The notes under the pieces were generated by a model. It searched no databases. It saw nothing but the letters and a program-made list of their open reading frames with translations, and was not told where the DNA came from. This document shows positions 44,718-53,615 of a DNA stretch of 64,000 nucleotides, piece by piece (position 1 is the stretch's first letter; every line of letters begins with the position of its first letter). This DNA is from Candidatus Melainabacteria bacterium (GTDB taxonomy: Bacteria; Cyanobacteriota; Vampirovibrionia; Gastranaerophilales; Gastranaerophilaceae), in NCBI GenBank assembly GCA_003258795.1, contig QHMH01000009.1:49547-113546 (forward strand), written 5' to 3'. The position numbers were made by a program, and so were the translations under genes.

Positions 44718-46085
44718 ATGCTAAAAATAGAAAATGCGGTAGAGAGAATAAGAGAAATACTTGACGACGAAAACCTTTCTCAATTAAGAGAAGTTCTCGA
44801 CGATTATCACTCTGCCGACCTTGCAGATATATTTTCGAATTTGAAAGAAGAAGAAAGACTTCTATGCTTTAAAAACATAGAAGAAGATAAAGCTGCAGAA
44901 ATGATAGAGTATCTATCCCCTCAACTTCAAGTAGAACTTCTTGGCGATATTGATGAAGAAACAGCATCAAGAATTATCTCAAAATTGCCTCACGACTCTG
45001 CAGCCGACGTTTTGGGGGATATGGAAGACAACGAATCTGAAACTTATTTGGATAAACTCCCTCACAAGTTTTCAGAAGAAGTAAGAGAACTTTTAACATA
45101 CAACGAAGATACAGCCGGTGGTATCATGACCCCTGTCATCATGACAGTAAACGACGATATGACCGTAAAAGAAGTTTTATCCTCAATAAGAGTTCAGGCT
45201 CAAGAAGATAATATGGAGCTTTATTATATATACGTTGTCGACAAACAACACCACCTTTTAGGTGTTGTTTCCTTAAGAAAACTCTTGACATCTCCAATTA
45301 ACGAAGTTATCGAAAACATTATGATTACGGATATTGTTAAACTTCATGTTGATGATTACCAAGACTACATCGCCGATGTATTTATGAAATACCAATATAA
45401 CGCCCTTCCTGTTGTGGACTTGTACAATAGGTTAAAAGGGATTGTAACTTGGGATGACGTTCAAGACATCGTCGAAGAAGAAACAACGGAAGAAATTTAT
45501 ACATCATCTGCAATTTCGACTGGAAATGTCGATGAGGATGAAATCCTTTCAGGTAGCATAACCAAAGCCGTTCAAGCAAGAACTCCTTGGTTATTTATTA
45601 CATTGATTGGTGAGTTTGTTGCAGTGCATGTAGGACACAAGTTTGAGCCAACCCTACAAATGTTGCCAGTAATTGCAATTTTTGTTCCTCTACTTGCAGG
45701 CTTAGGGGGTAACATCGGAACACAAAGTATAACTTTGATGGTAAGAGGACTTTCCACAGGAGAATTGACCCTAAATTCTGCCGCAAAACACATAATGAGA
45801 GAAATGAGTATTGGACTTGTAATCGGCTCTATTTTTGGAGGACTTGTATCTCTCGTCACTTGGGGGTGGAGAAATAACATATATTTAGGACTCGTTGTCG
45901 GTATCTCTATGATGATAAACATGACAATTGCAACTGTTATTGGAACATTTGCACCGTTTGCCCTTAAAAAATTCAAAATCGACCCTGCGGTTGCATCAGG
46001 ACCTGTTATCGCTACAATTATTGATGTTTTGGGGCTTGCGGTTTACTTTACTCTCGTTACAATATTTTTAGTAAAATTGACATAA
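44718..46085 (+). CDS. mgtE: Magnesium transporter MgtE
   Basis: 455 residues from MLKIENAVER; the upstream in-frame TTG overlaps the -10 box and is rejected. Layout: MgtE N domain (about 15-125), two CBS domains (about 135-260, TAGGIMTPVIMTVNDDMTVK), a linker helix and five membrane helices with the pore-lining PLLAGLGGNIGTQS. It is a magnesium-gated channel that closes at high cytosolic magnesium. Confidence 0.96.
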   Translation: MLKIENAVERIREILDDENLSQLREVLDDYHSADLADIFSNLKEEERLLCFKNIEEDKAAEMIEYLSPQLQVELLGDIDEETASRIISKLPHDSAADVLGDMEDNESETYLDKLPHKFSEEVRELLTYNEDTAGGIMTPVIMTVNDDMTVKEVLSSIRVQAQEDNMELYYIYVVDKQHHLLGVVSLRKLLTSPINEVIENIMITDIVKLHVDDYQDYIADVFMKYQYNALPVVDLYNRLKGIVTWDDVQDIVEEETTEEIYTSSAISTGNVDEDEILSGSITKAVQARTPWLFITLIGEFVAVHVGHKFEPTLQMLPVIAIFVPLLAGLGGNIGTQSITLMVRGLSTGELTLNSAAKHIMREMSIGLVIGSIFGGLVSLVTWGWRNNIYLGLVVGISMMINMTIATVIGTFAPFALKKFKIDPAVASGPVIATIIDVLGLAVYFTLVTIFLVKLT

Positions 46086-46102
46086 AAAGAAAGAGGATAT
46101 TT

Positions 46103-47368
46103 ATGGTTGATGTTAAACCTTTAGAAGCTATTGTATATAATCAAGAAAAAGTTGATATTAACAAAGTAATAGCCCCACCTTATGATGTTATTTCAGAAGA
46201 TTACGCAAAAGAACTTTTTGAAAGAAGTGAATACAATATAATAAATCTTATTTTGGCAAAAGGTTCAACCAACCCTAAAGATGAAAATAACAGATACAAA
46301 AATGCAAACAAATGCTATCAAAAATGGCTAAATGAGAACATTTTAGTAAAAACAGACAAACCTTGCATATTCTATCTTTTACAAAAATATTCAACCAATG
46401 ACGGAAAAGATATTACGAGAAAAGGCTTTATTGCAAGATGCAAAATTGAAGATTTTTCAACAAAGAAAATTTTACCTCACGAATACACTATGGGAGGCCC
46501 TAAAGAGGACAGACTCAATTTGACAAAAGAATGCAGAGCAAACTTCTCTCAAGTATTTTTTGTTTATTCTGACAAAGAAAAACAAATAGAAAATGCCATA
46601 GATTACAGTCAAAAACCTTTCATAGATGTTGTAGATGATGCCGGTGTTCAAAACATAGTTTACAAAATTGATGATGAAAAGATTATAAACTTAATCGAAA
46701 ATTTATTGAAAGATAAAACCCTTTTAATTGCAGACGGTCATCATAGATATGAAACAGCAATGAATTATTCAAAACTTAATCCAGACAAAAATTATGTAAT
46801 GAGTTATTTTACAAATTCGGAAGATGATTTGCTTATATTTCCAACTCACAGAATTATTACAAAGAAAATAAGTAAAGAAAAACTGCTTGAAAGTGTAAAA
46901 AAATATTTTGACATCAAAGAATTTGAATACAATAGAGAAAACAAAAAAGATGTAAAAAAAGAATTTTTAAAAGCAATAGAAGAAGAAAACAAAAACACAA
47001 TTGCAATGGGTCTTTGTATAAGAAATGACAACAAATTTTATCTACTCACTTTGAGAGAAAACGTAGACAATATTGTTGATGCACCAGAAGTTCTAAAATC
47101 TCTTGATTTGGTCGTACTTCATAAAGTTATATTAGAAAAAGAATTGGGATATAGCCAAGAAGAGATGATGTCACAAAACGGGGTTTTATACGAAAAACAA
47201 GAGGATAAAGCATTTGACATGTCAGGTGAGACTCAGGCATCTTTTATAATGGCATATCCAAAAATTGAAGATATCAAAAGAATTTCGAGCGCAGGAGAGC
47301 GCATGCCTCAAAAGTCAACATATTTTTATCCAAAATTATTATCAGGAATAGTAATAAATCCGCTTTAA
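46103..47368 (+). CDS. DUF1015 family protein
   Basis: 421 residues. Family landmarks: INKVIAPPYDVISEDYAKEL at the N-terminus, TRKGFIARCKIEDF, and LIADGHHRYETAMNY. DUF1015 proteins are widespread in anaerobes and of unknown biochemical role, often near serine or aromatic amino-acid genes. Here it follows mgtE by 17 bases with an AAAGAGG ribosome site. Confidence 0.93.
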   Translation: MVDVKPLEAIVYNQEKVDINKVIAPPYDVISEDYAKELFERSEYNIINLILAKGSTNPKDENNRYKNANKCYQKWLNENILVKTDKPCIFYLLQKYSTNDGKDITRKGFIARCKIEDFSTKKILPHEYTMGGPKEDRLNLTKECRANFSQVFFVYSDKEKQIENAIDYSQKPFIDVVDDAGVQNIVYKIDDEKIINLIENLLKDKTLLIADGHHRYETAMNYSKLNPDKNYVMSYFTNSEDDLLIFPTHRIITKKISKEKLLESVKKYFDIKEFEYNRENKKDVKKEFLKAIEEENKNTIAMGLCIRNDNKFYLLTLRENVDNIVDAPEVLKSLDLVVLHKVILEKELGYSQEEMMSQNGVLYEKQEDKAFDMSGETQASFIMAYPKIEDIKRISSAGERMPQKSTYFYPKLLSGIVINPL

Positions 47369-47383
47369 ACATAAAGCGGATTT
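47356..47383. terminator. Hairpin between convergent genes
   Basis: A 12-base-pair stem AAATCCGCTTTA / TAAAGCGGATTT with loop AACA. It overlaps the stop codon of the DUF1015 gene and lies eight bases before the end of the convergent gene. The T tract is weak on both strands. Confidence 0.65.
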
Positions 47384-47390
47384 AAAAAAC

Positions 47391-47675
47391 TTATCTTAAA
47401 GAACTCATATTCTGTTGAACGATTTGTAGTTGAGTTTCATACATTTGCAACTGCATATCCAGTTTCTTTTCAAGCTGGTGCAGTTTCTCTTTCCGAGCCT
47501 GCAACTGTTTAACCATAGGATTTGAAGGATCAAGATCAGTGCCAACATTGACAAGTTCTGTCATTGACATCGTCAAATTCAACTTGGCTTCCTTGATTAA
47601 GTCAATCTTGTATTCCAAGTCTTTTTGCATTCCTATGTATTTTTGTTGTCCAACGGTTTGTGTTACAATGCCCAT
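47391..47675 (-). CDS. Small helical protein, function unknown (last gene of a five-gene cluster)
   Basis: 94 residues, no signal peptide or membrane segment. It looks like a helical hairpin: a first helix (IGMQKDLEYKIDLIKEAKLN), a Gly/Pro/Asp turn (TDLDPSNPMV) and a long C-terminal coiled coil (QLQARKEKLHQLEKKLDMQ onward). The ends resemble those of the 316-residue protein four genes upstream (MG start, YI...L and Q-rich C-terminal helix). I do not recognise a named family. The CDS has ribosome site GGAAGA. Confidence 0.75.
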   Translation of the reverse strand: MGIVTQTVGQQKYIGMQKDLEYKIDLIKEAKLNLTMSMTELVNVGTDLDPSNPMVKQLQARKEKLHQLEKKLDMQLQMYETQLQIVQQNMSSLR

Positions 47676-47686
47676 TTTTTGTCTTC

Positions 47687-47965
47687 CTATCTTAACTGAT
47701 TAAGTTTTTGACCTCTCAAAAATGTGTGTTCATTATCACTTGCAATCAAAGCTTCCATTTTTCTCAATTGATTTCTGTGATAATTAACCCTGTATTCAGC
47801 AATTTTAACCTTCTTACGAATAGTTAGTGCATCTTTCAATCCTTCAGTTACAGCTCTTGAAAGCTCTTTAACTGGAGAGTGTCTTTTGAAAAAACCTTGC
47901 GAATACTTTATGAAAGTCATTAAGTTGTCGAAGTACGACCCGAAGGTCCTTTGAACCATTTCCAT
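47687..47965 (-). CDS. Small basic helical protein, function unknown
   Basis: 92 residues from MEMVQRTFGS, the ATG six bases after AAGGAG; an upstream ATG lacks a ribosome site. No signal peptide. A moderately hydrophobic first helix (FGSYFDNLMTFIKYSQGFF) is followed by a basic helical region (IRKKVKIAEYRVNYHRNQLR). The stop is 11 bases before the next small gene. Not recognised. Confidence 0.72.
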   Translation of the reverse strand: MEMVQRTFGSYFDNLMTFIKYSQGFFKRHSPVKELSRAVTEGLKDALTIRKKVKIAEYRVNYHRNQLRKMEALIASDNEHTFLRGQKLNQLR

Positions 47966-48055
47966 GTGATTCTCCTTATGTAAGACCTTCAATGAATTAA
48001 AACGCATAATACGAAAATATTGCTATATTTTACGCATGTTTTTACATGTCTTAAT

Positions 48056-48256
48056 TTATTTACAGTCTATTGTATCTCCCGTGAAACTTTGAAAGAATAT
48101 ACTTTTTCTCTCTGCATGTTCTATCGGAAGATTTGAGGATTTCTTTAGACTTTTTTTCTTAAGGCTTGAATTTTTGTTACAAAGGTTTACAAAAATATCA
48201 ACAATGTAACGAGTCGAAAATATACAATTAAACAGAGTTCTAATGAATGTTCTCAA
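48056..48256 (-). CDS. Short protein, function unknown
   Basis: 66 residues, starting with TTG seven bases after a GAGG ribosome site that follows the preceding gene's stop. The N-terminal part is hydrophobic (FIRTLFNCIFSTRYIVDIFV) and may associate with the membrane; the rest is Lys/Ser-rich. Real coding status is plausible because of its position in the run of genes, but not certain. Confidence 0.5.
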   Translation of the reverse strand: MRTFIRTLFNCIFSTRYIVDIFVNLCNKNSSLKKKSLKKSSNLPIEHAERKSIFFQSFTGDTIDCK

Positions 48257-48266
48257 AATGTAACCT

Positions 48267-49058
48267 CTACATGTTTTGAATTGCTTTACTGTTAGAATCG
48301 ATACCTTCTTTAAGCATCTTTTTAACTACTTCACCTTGAGTGTCGAGCATTTTGCAGACTGTTTCAATATTTCTAACCTTTGTTGTAAGAATTGTGTCAG
48401 CATTTGACATAACCTTACCAGAAGCGCTTTCTATCGCAGCAAGAACTGCAGAACCAGTACCTTGCATAACGTTACCAGCAAGCAATGCTCCCAAACCATA
48501 TTCGCCCATATATGGAGCACAAGATTGAGCAATACCACCAATACCTGAAATCAGGCCTGCCGTTTGCATTAAGAAGCCTTTACCAAAATTGCTCAAAGCA
48601 CTTGCCGTTCCTGTTGCATAAGCAGTTGAGCTTGCAACATCCGCTATGCTTCCGATTGCAGAAGCATAACCTGTCGGACATCCATAAGATCCGTAGCAAT
48701 CTATGATAGATGCAGCCATGCCTGTTGCACAACCAATAGGAGCAGCGAAACCAGAATACGTTTCCAATCCATAGCTTGAAGATGGTGTTGCACCTGAGGA
48801 ATAAAATGATGTTCCCGGAATTGAATAAGGGGTATTACCACTTATATTCGGCATAAAAGAGGATGGAGAAAACAAACTTGCAAGGTTATACAAGAAACCA
48901 CCCGCAGCTTCAAAACCGCCACCAGTCGAACCACTTGCACTTGACACTGTTATGTCACGCAATTGGTCGTATGTTTCCCAAAGCTGTGCTTTTGCCTCGC
49001 TGTTTGCTTTGCCCCACTTATTTGCTATTACAAGTAAACTATCATTTTTATATGACAT
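48267..49058 (-). CDS. Gly/Ala/Ser-rich protein, function unknown
   Basis: 263 residues, no signal peptide. A charged helical N-terminus (ANKWGKANSEAKAQLWETYD) is followed by a low-complexity, weakly hydrophobic centre rich in Gly, Ala, Ser and Tyr with four Cys (about 45-200), then a C-terminal amphipathic helix (AIESASGKVMSNADTILTTK and on). The centre resembles secreted translocator or glycine-zipper proteins in composition only. It stands 42 bases after the 316-residue gene. Confidence 0.7.
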   Translation of the reverse strand: MSYKNDSLLVIANKWGKANSEAKAQLWETYDQLRDITVSSASGSTGGGFEAAGGFLYNLASLFSPSSFMPNISGNTPYSIPGTSFYSSGATPSSSYGLETYSGFAAPIGCATGMAASIIDCYGSYGCPTGYASAIGSIADVASSTAYATGTASALSNFGKGFLMQTAGLISGIGGIAQSCAPYMGEYGLGALLAGNVMQGTGSAVLAAIESASGKVMSNADTILTTKVRNIETVCKMLDTQGEVVKKMLKEGIDSNSKAIQNM

Positions 49059-49100
49059 ATAAACCTCTTCTTCTTAATGTGAAAAACAATTTCAAAAAGA

Positions 49101-50051
49101 TTAGCTGAATGTTTTGAATGTATCTTCCACGTTCTTTTCGATAACCTTTGATACTGCATCCATTTCAGTTTGAAGTGCATTGTGTTCTGTATCAAGCTGT
49201 TTCAATTTCAACTCTAACGTTCTATCTTCTTGTTGAATAATTTCTGTTTTTGCGTTGATATCTGCAATTGTTTTGTCGTAAACAGATTTTTGGTATACAT
49301 ATTCGTTCATTGCTTGATTGTATGCTTGCTCATCTGTTTCTTTTGAAGATGCTAAATCAAAAGTATTTGAATAGTTTTCAAGTTGAATTTGAGAATACAT
49401 ACCTGAATCTTCTTTTTTCAAATAAGCATTTGAAACATCATATACTTTATGTTGAATATCTGCGGCATAACAGTTTTGAACTGGTTGTGCAGTTGTTCCA
49501 ACACCTTGGTCTAAAGAGATAAAGTATGTTGTTCCACCACTTGAATATTTATAGATTTTTCCTGTTTCGTTATTGAGGTAATTCTTTCCAACAAAAGAAT
49601 TTGCTTCGTTGAGAGAAATTTGTTTAACTGCTGCTTCATCTTGGTCTTGATTATATTCGGTCAATTTTGTTGTACCGTAATAATAAACTGTCTTTGCGCC
49701 TTCTGTTTTTGAAGTAATAGACAAATCACTTCTTTCTTTATACATACCGGTGTAGTCTGTTTGAGTAGAATAGTACGTAACTTTTGCGTTATACTCTGCA
49801 CTTCCTGTAAGGGTTGCAATTTTATCAATTGTATAATCTTTGCTTCCGTCTGAGAATGTATAAGAAGTGGTTGTAAAATCTGTATAGTTTGGCGGAGTTG
49901 GTACATTAAGTTCAAGCATCCTGTTAAATAAGCCTGCACTTTCATTTGCCAATGCTGTACGTTGTTGGTTAATTTGTTGACCTTCATATTCAACGTTGGT
50001 CTTTCTTGCCGTCAACTCAATGTATCTGGCTTGTGATGCTGCCATGCCCAT
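49101..50051 (-). CDS. Coiled-coil protein with central variable domain, function unknown
   Basis: 316 residues, no signal peptide. The N-terminus is a helix (MGMAASQARYIELTARKTNV, continuing EYEGQQINQQRTALANES), the centre (about 50-245) is beta-rich with many Thr, Ser and Tyr, and the last 65 residues form a coiled coil ending DTFKTFS. Helical ends around a beta-rich middle recall flagellin or hook-associated proteins, but there is no sequence match I can name. The ribosome site GGAGAA supports the start. First of five minus-strand genes. Confidence 0.8.
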   Translation of the reverse strand: MGMAASQARYIELTARKTNVEYEGQQINQQRTALANESAGLFNRMLELNVPTPPNYTDFTTTSYTFSDGSKDYTIDKIATLTGSAEYNAKVTYYSTQTDYTGMYKERSDLSITSKTEGAKTVYYYGTTKLTEYNQDQDEAAVKQISLNEANSFVGKNYLNNETGKIYKYSSGGTTYFISLDQGVGTTAQPVQNCYAADIQHKVYDVSNAYLKKEDSGMYSQIQLENYSNTFDLASSKETDEQAYNQAMNEYVYQKSVYDKTIADINAKTEIIQQEDRTLELKLKQLDTEHNALQTEMDAVSKVIEKNVEDTFKTFS

Positions 50052-50346
50052 AATTTATTCTCCTATCTTACCTATAATATGTGTTCGCCATGTTTTTAAT
50101 CATGATTTTCGCAAAGTCAATTTCAGTTAAAATTTCTTTACAATACCACTCTTAAATTATACGGGGTTTCTCAAAAGAAATAAACATCAAAAGCTCAAAA
50201 ATCATATAAAAAGAGGATAAGAAAATTTCTTTTGATAATGTTAAAAAGGTTACATAAATTTAACAATGAAATATTAAATGTGAGTTTTAAATTTTGGACT
50301 GTGTTATAATATTTATATAGAAAAATGGGATATATCGGGAGATAAG
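50052..50346. other. Intergenic region between the small-protein cluster and gyrB
   Basis: 295 bases without a convincing gene. It holds the divergent promoters: TGTTATAAT (50302-50310) for gyrB on the plus strand, and a TATTAT box near 50072 for the minus-strand cluster. No tRNA or hairpin with a T run was seen. Confidence 0.6.
50302..50310 (+). promoter_or_regulatory. Extended -10 promoter of gyrB
   Basis: TGTTATAAT matches the extended -10 form, which does not need a good -35 box; none is present. The leader is about 30 bases and includes GGGAGA as ribosome site. Confidence 0.55.
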
Positions 50347-52794
50347 ATGGTAAGTGAAGTAAATAATCATTATGATGCGAGTAATATTAGGGTTCTTGAA
50401 GGTTTAGAAGCCGTAAGATTAAGACCTGGGATGTATATAGGTTCAACTTCTCAAAGAGGGTTGCACCATTGTATTTATGAAATCGTAGACAACTCAATTG
50501 ACGAGTCTTTGGCTGGATATTGTACAGAAATTACGGTAAAAATTCAACCTGACAATAGTGTTACTGTTGAGGACAATGGTAGAGGAATTCCAGTTGACGT
50601 AAAACCAGAAACAGGAAAATCTGCTTTGGAAATTGTCCATACAGTTCTTCACGCTGGTGGAAAATTCGGGGACGGTGGATACAAAGTATCTGGTGGACTT
50701 CACGGTGTAGGGGCATCTGTTGTTAATGCGTTGTCTGAAAAAATGGTTGTTGAAGTTTCTCGTGACGGTTATGTTTGGCGTCAAGAATATATGAGAGGAG
50801 AGCCTACTGGTCCTGTTGAAAAAATGAGAGAAACTGACAAAACAGGTACTAAATCAAGATTTTGGCCAGATCCAGAAATTTTTACGGAAACAACTGAAAT
50901 TGACGTTGATGTAATTGCTAACAGACTTCGTGAAATGTCTTTCTTAAATAAGGGCTTAAAAATTATTCTCATTGACGTTAAGGCAAATGAAGAACAAGTT
51001 TTCCATTATGAAGGCGGTATTGCAAGTTATGTTGAATTTTTGAATGCTAACAAAACAGTTTTATTTGAAAAACCTGTTTATATGGAAAAAGTTATTGACG
51101 GAATGACTGTTGAAATTGCAATGCAGTATACTGATTCGTATTCTGAAAGCGTTTTATCGTTCGCTAACAACATTAACACTCACCACGGTGGAACTCACCT
51201 TACAGGCTTTAGAAACGCTATCACTCGTGTTTTGAATGATTATGCTCGTAAGAACAATATCTTAAAAGATTCAGAACAAAATTTGTCTGGGGATGATGTA
51301 AGAGAAGGTTTAACAGCTATTGTCAGCGTAAAACTTTCAAACCCTGAGTTTGAAGGACAAACAAAAGAAAAGCTTGGAAACCAAGAAGCTATGGGTGCTG
51401 TTCAAGATGTTGTTAAAGACAAGTTGCAAGAATGGCTTGAGTTCAATCCAAAAGTTGCAAAAATGATTATAGAAAAGACATTGCAAGCACAAAGAGCGAG
51501 AGAAGCTGCAAGAAAAGCAAGAGAATTAACAAGAAGAAAATCTGCTCTTGAAAGTTCAACTCTTCCAGGAAAACTTGCAGATTGCTCAAATAGAGAGCCA
51601 GAAAAATGTGAAATCTATATTGTCGAAGGAGATTCTGCTGGCGGTTCTGCTAAACAAGGTAGAAACAGAATGTTTCAGGCTATATTGCCTCTTCGTGGGA
51701 AAATCCTTAATGTTGAGAGAGCAAGACTTGATAAGATGTATGGAAACAATGAAATCCAATCTATGGTTCAGGCTTTCGGCATAAATATTAGCAAAAACGT
51801 AGAAGAAGTTGAGCTTGAAAAATTGAGATATCACAAAATTATCATCATGACTGATGCTGATGTTGATGGTGCTCACATTAGAACTTTGCTTTTGACTTTC
51901 TTCTTCAGATATGCAAAACCACTTTTGGACAATGGTTACGTTTATATTGCGCAACCACCTTTATTCAAGGTAACAATCGGAAAAAATTCAGAATATTTAT
52001 ATGATGATAAAGCTCTTGAAAAAATGCTTAACGACAGAGGTGTTAAGGGACTTTGCTTGTGTGATAAGACAAAAACAAAAACTTGTTCTGAAACAGAGTT
52101 CGTTGAAATGATGTCTAACATGTCTGCATATTACAACTCTTACAACAACCCTATTTTGAGTCTATTCCCAGAAGTTATGTTGAGAGGTTTGGTTCGTTCT
52201 GAAATTAAACCTGAAGACTTTGAAGATCAGGCAACAATGAACAAGCATTGTGAATATTTAAATCATTACATCAAGGATCATGCTGAAAATTATAATGTTC
52301 AAGATGCTGAAAATTATGAAGTTTCAATCAAATATAATCCAGAAAATGCAAGATACAACATTAAATTATCTTTTGGAAACGAAAAAGATCCTGTAACAGT
52401 TAATGCTCACGTTATTAAGAGTCCAGAGTTCAAGAGATTGAAAGCTGCATATCCACTAATTAGAGATTTCTTGATTGAAGAAGAAAAAGAACTTCTTCTT
52501 GAAACAGATTCAGAAACAATTACTATAAATTCTTTTGCAGAGTTGAGAAAAATTGTTGAAGAAAGAGGTCAAAAAGGTATTCAGCTACAACGTTTCAAAG
52601 GGTTAGGCGAAATGATGCCTCAACAGTTGTGGGAAACGACTATGAATCCAGAAACAAGAACTTTGAAAAAAGTAAGCGTTGAGGATGCAATTTTGGCAGA
52701 CAGATTGTTTGATATCCTTATGGGGGACAAAGTTGACCAAAGACGTGACTTTATTGAGGCTAATGCCGTTTACGCTACTAACATTGATACATAA
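50347..52794 (+). CDS. gyrB: DNA gyrase subunit B
   Basis: 815 residues. ATPase domain (EIVDNSIDESLAG, VEDNGRGIPV, GGLHGVGASVVNAL), transducer domain, and TOPRIM domain (EIYIVEGDSAGGSA, MTDADVDGAHIRTLLLTF). It introduces negative supercoils with GyrA. The stretch between QPPLFKV (about 535) and QRFKGLGEM (about 746) is about 165 residues longer than in short GyrB proteins such as that of Bacillus, the position of the known E. coli-type insertion. C-terminal DQRRDFIEANA is typical GyrB. Start has GGGAGA ribosome site. Confidence 0.95.
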   Translation: MVSEVNNHYDASNIRVLEGLEAVRLRPGMYIGSTSQRGLHHCIYEIVDNSIDESLAGYCTEITVKIQPDNSVTVEDNGRGIPVDVKPETGKSALEIVHTVLHAGGKFGDGGYKVSGGLHGVGASVVNALSEKMVVEVSRDGYVWRQEYMRGEPTGPVEKMRETDKTGTKSRFWPDPEIFTETTEIDVDVIANRLREMSFLNKGLKIILIDVKANEEQVFHYEGGIASYVEFLNANKTVLFEKPVYMEKVIDGMTVEIAMQYTDSYSESVLSFANNINTHHGGTHLTGFRNAITRVLNDYARKNNILKDSEQNLSGDDVREGLTAIVSVKLSNPEFEGQTKEKLGNQEAMGAVQDVVKDKLQEWLEFNPKVAKMIIEKTLQAQRAREAARKARELTRRKSALESSTLPGKLADCSNREPEKCEIYIVEGDSAGGSAKQGRNRMFQAILPLRGKILNVERARLDKMYGNNEIQSMVQAFGINISKNVEEVELEKLRYHKIIIMTDADVDGAHIRTLLLTFFFRYAKPLLDNGYVYIAQPPLFKVTIGKNSEYLYDDKALEKMLNDRGVKGLCLCDKTKTKTCSETEFVEMMSNMSAYYNSYNNPILSLFPEVMLRGLVRSEIKPEDFEDQATMNKHCEYLNHYIKDHAENYNVQDAENYEVSIKYNPENARYNIKLSFGNEKDPVTVNAHVIKSPEFKRLKAAYPLIRDFLIEEEKELLLETDSETITINSFAELRKIVEERGQKGIQLQRFKGLGEMMPQQLWETTMNPETRTLKKVSVEDAILADRLFDILMGDKVDQRRDFIEANAVYATNIDT

Positions 52795-52816
52795 TATTAT
52801 TTGAAAGGATATTAAA

Positions 52817-53476
52817 ATGACAAAAAAAGAATTAGTATTCCTTGGACCACCTGCAAGTGGAAAAGGAACACAAACTGACAGGTTAGCAAAAGAATTAAAC
52901 TTCCCTCACGTTGATACAGGCTCTCTTTTGAGAAAAGCTATGGCTGATGGAACTGAAGATGGAAAAATCGCTAAAGGTTACGTTGAAAAAGGTGCTTTAG
53001 TTCCTGTTGAAATCGTTGCATCTATTATCAAAACAAGATTAAAACAAGATGACTGTGCTAACGGCTTCATCCTTGACGGATTTCCAAGAAGTACTGAACA
53101 AGCTGAAATGCTTGAAAAAATGCTTAACGAAATTGATGAAAACAAAGATGTTGATTTCAAGGTAATCTATTTTGATATTGATCAAAAGTTGCTTTTAGAC
53201 AGAATTATTTACAGACGTTCTTGTCCAAAATGTGGAAGAATTTACAACCTTCTTTCATTGAAGCCTCAAAAAGAAGGTGTTTGTGATGATTGTCAAGCTG
53301 AATTAACTCAAAGAAAAGATGATACAGAAGAAATTGCAAAATCAAGATTTGCAACATATTTTGAACAAACTGCACCTTTAATTGATTTTTACGACAAGAA
53401 GGGTTCGCTTGTAAAATTAGATGCAAATGGAGATATTGATGAAGTTTGGGAAAGACTTCTCAAAGTTGTAAAATAA
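52817..53476 (+). CDS. adk: Adenylate kinase
   Basis: 219 residues. Converts AMP and ATP to two ADP. P-loop GPPASGKGTQTDRLA (about 10-24), AMP-site FILDGFPRSTEQAEML, and a long-form LID with four Cys (CPKCGRIYN, CDDCQAEL) that binds zinc as in Gram-positive and some other bacteria. It follows gyrB by 22 bases with an AAAGGA ribosome site and is closed by a strong terminator. Confidence 0.97.
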   Translation: MTKKELVFLGPPASGKGTQTDRLAKELNFPHVDTGSLLRKAMADGTEDGKIAKGYVEKGALVPVEIVASIIKTRLKQDDCANGFILDGFPRSTEQAEMLEKMLNEIDENKDVDFKVIYFDIDQKLLLDRIIYRRSCPKCGRIYNLLSLKPQKEGVCDDCQAELTQRKDDTEEIAKSRFATYFEQTAPLIDFYDKKGSLVKLDANGDIDEVWERLLKVVK

Positions 53477-53502
53477 ACTAATTATACATATTATATTATT
53501 TG

Positions 53503-53537
53503 AATGCGTTCAAAAAAATTTTTGAACGCATTTTCTT
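53503..53537 (+). terminator. Terminator of gyrB-adk
   Basis: 14-base-pair stem AATGCGTTCAAAAA / TTTTTGAACGCATT with a two-A centre that must open into the loop, followed by TTCTTT. Confidence 0.88.
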
Positions 53538-53615
53538 TACCTAATCTTTACTTGACGGTGTGCACATGAGTGATATCATTATAATGTAATAAATATACAT
53601 ACCTTTGGAGAATGA

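Noticed and set aside
47391..50051. Prophage remnant as an explanation for the small-protein cluster
   Set aside because: No integrase, capsid, portal or tail gene is present, and the base composition matches the neighbours.
53552..53585. TTGACG and TATAAT before the PEP carboxykinase gene as a promoter pair
   Set aside because: The spacer would be 22 bases; a TATCAT box at 16 bases is possible but too weak to list.
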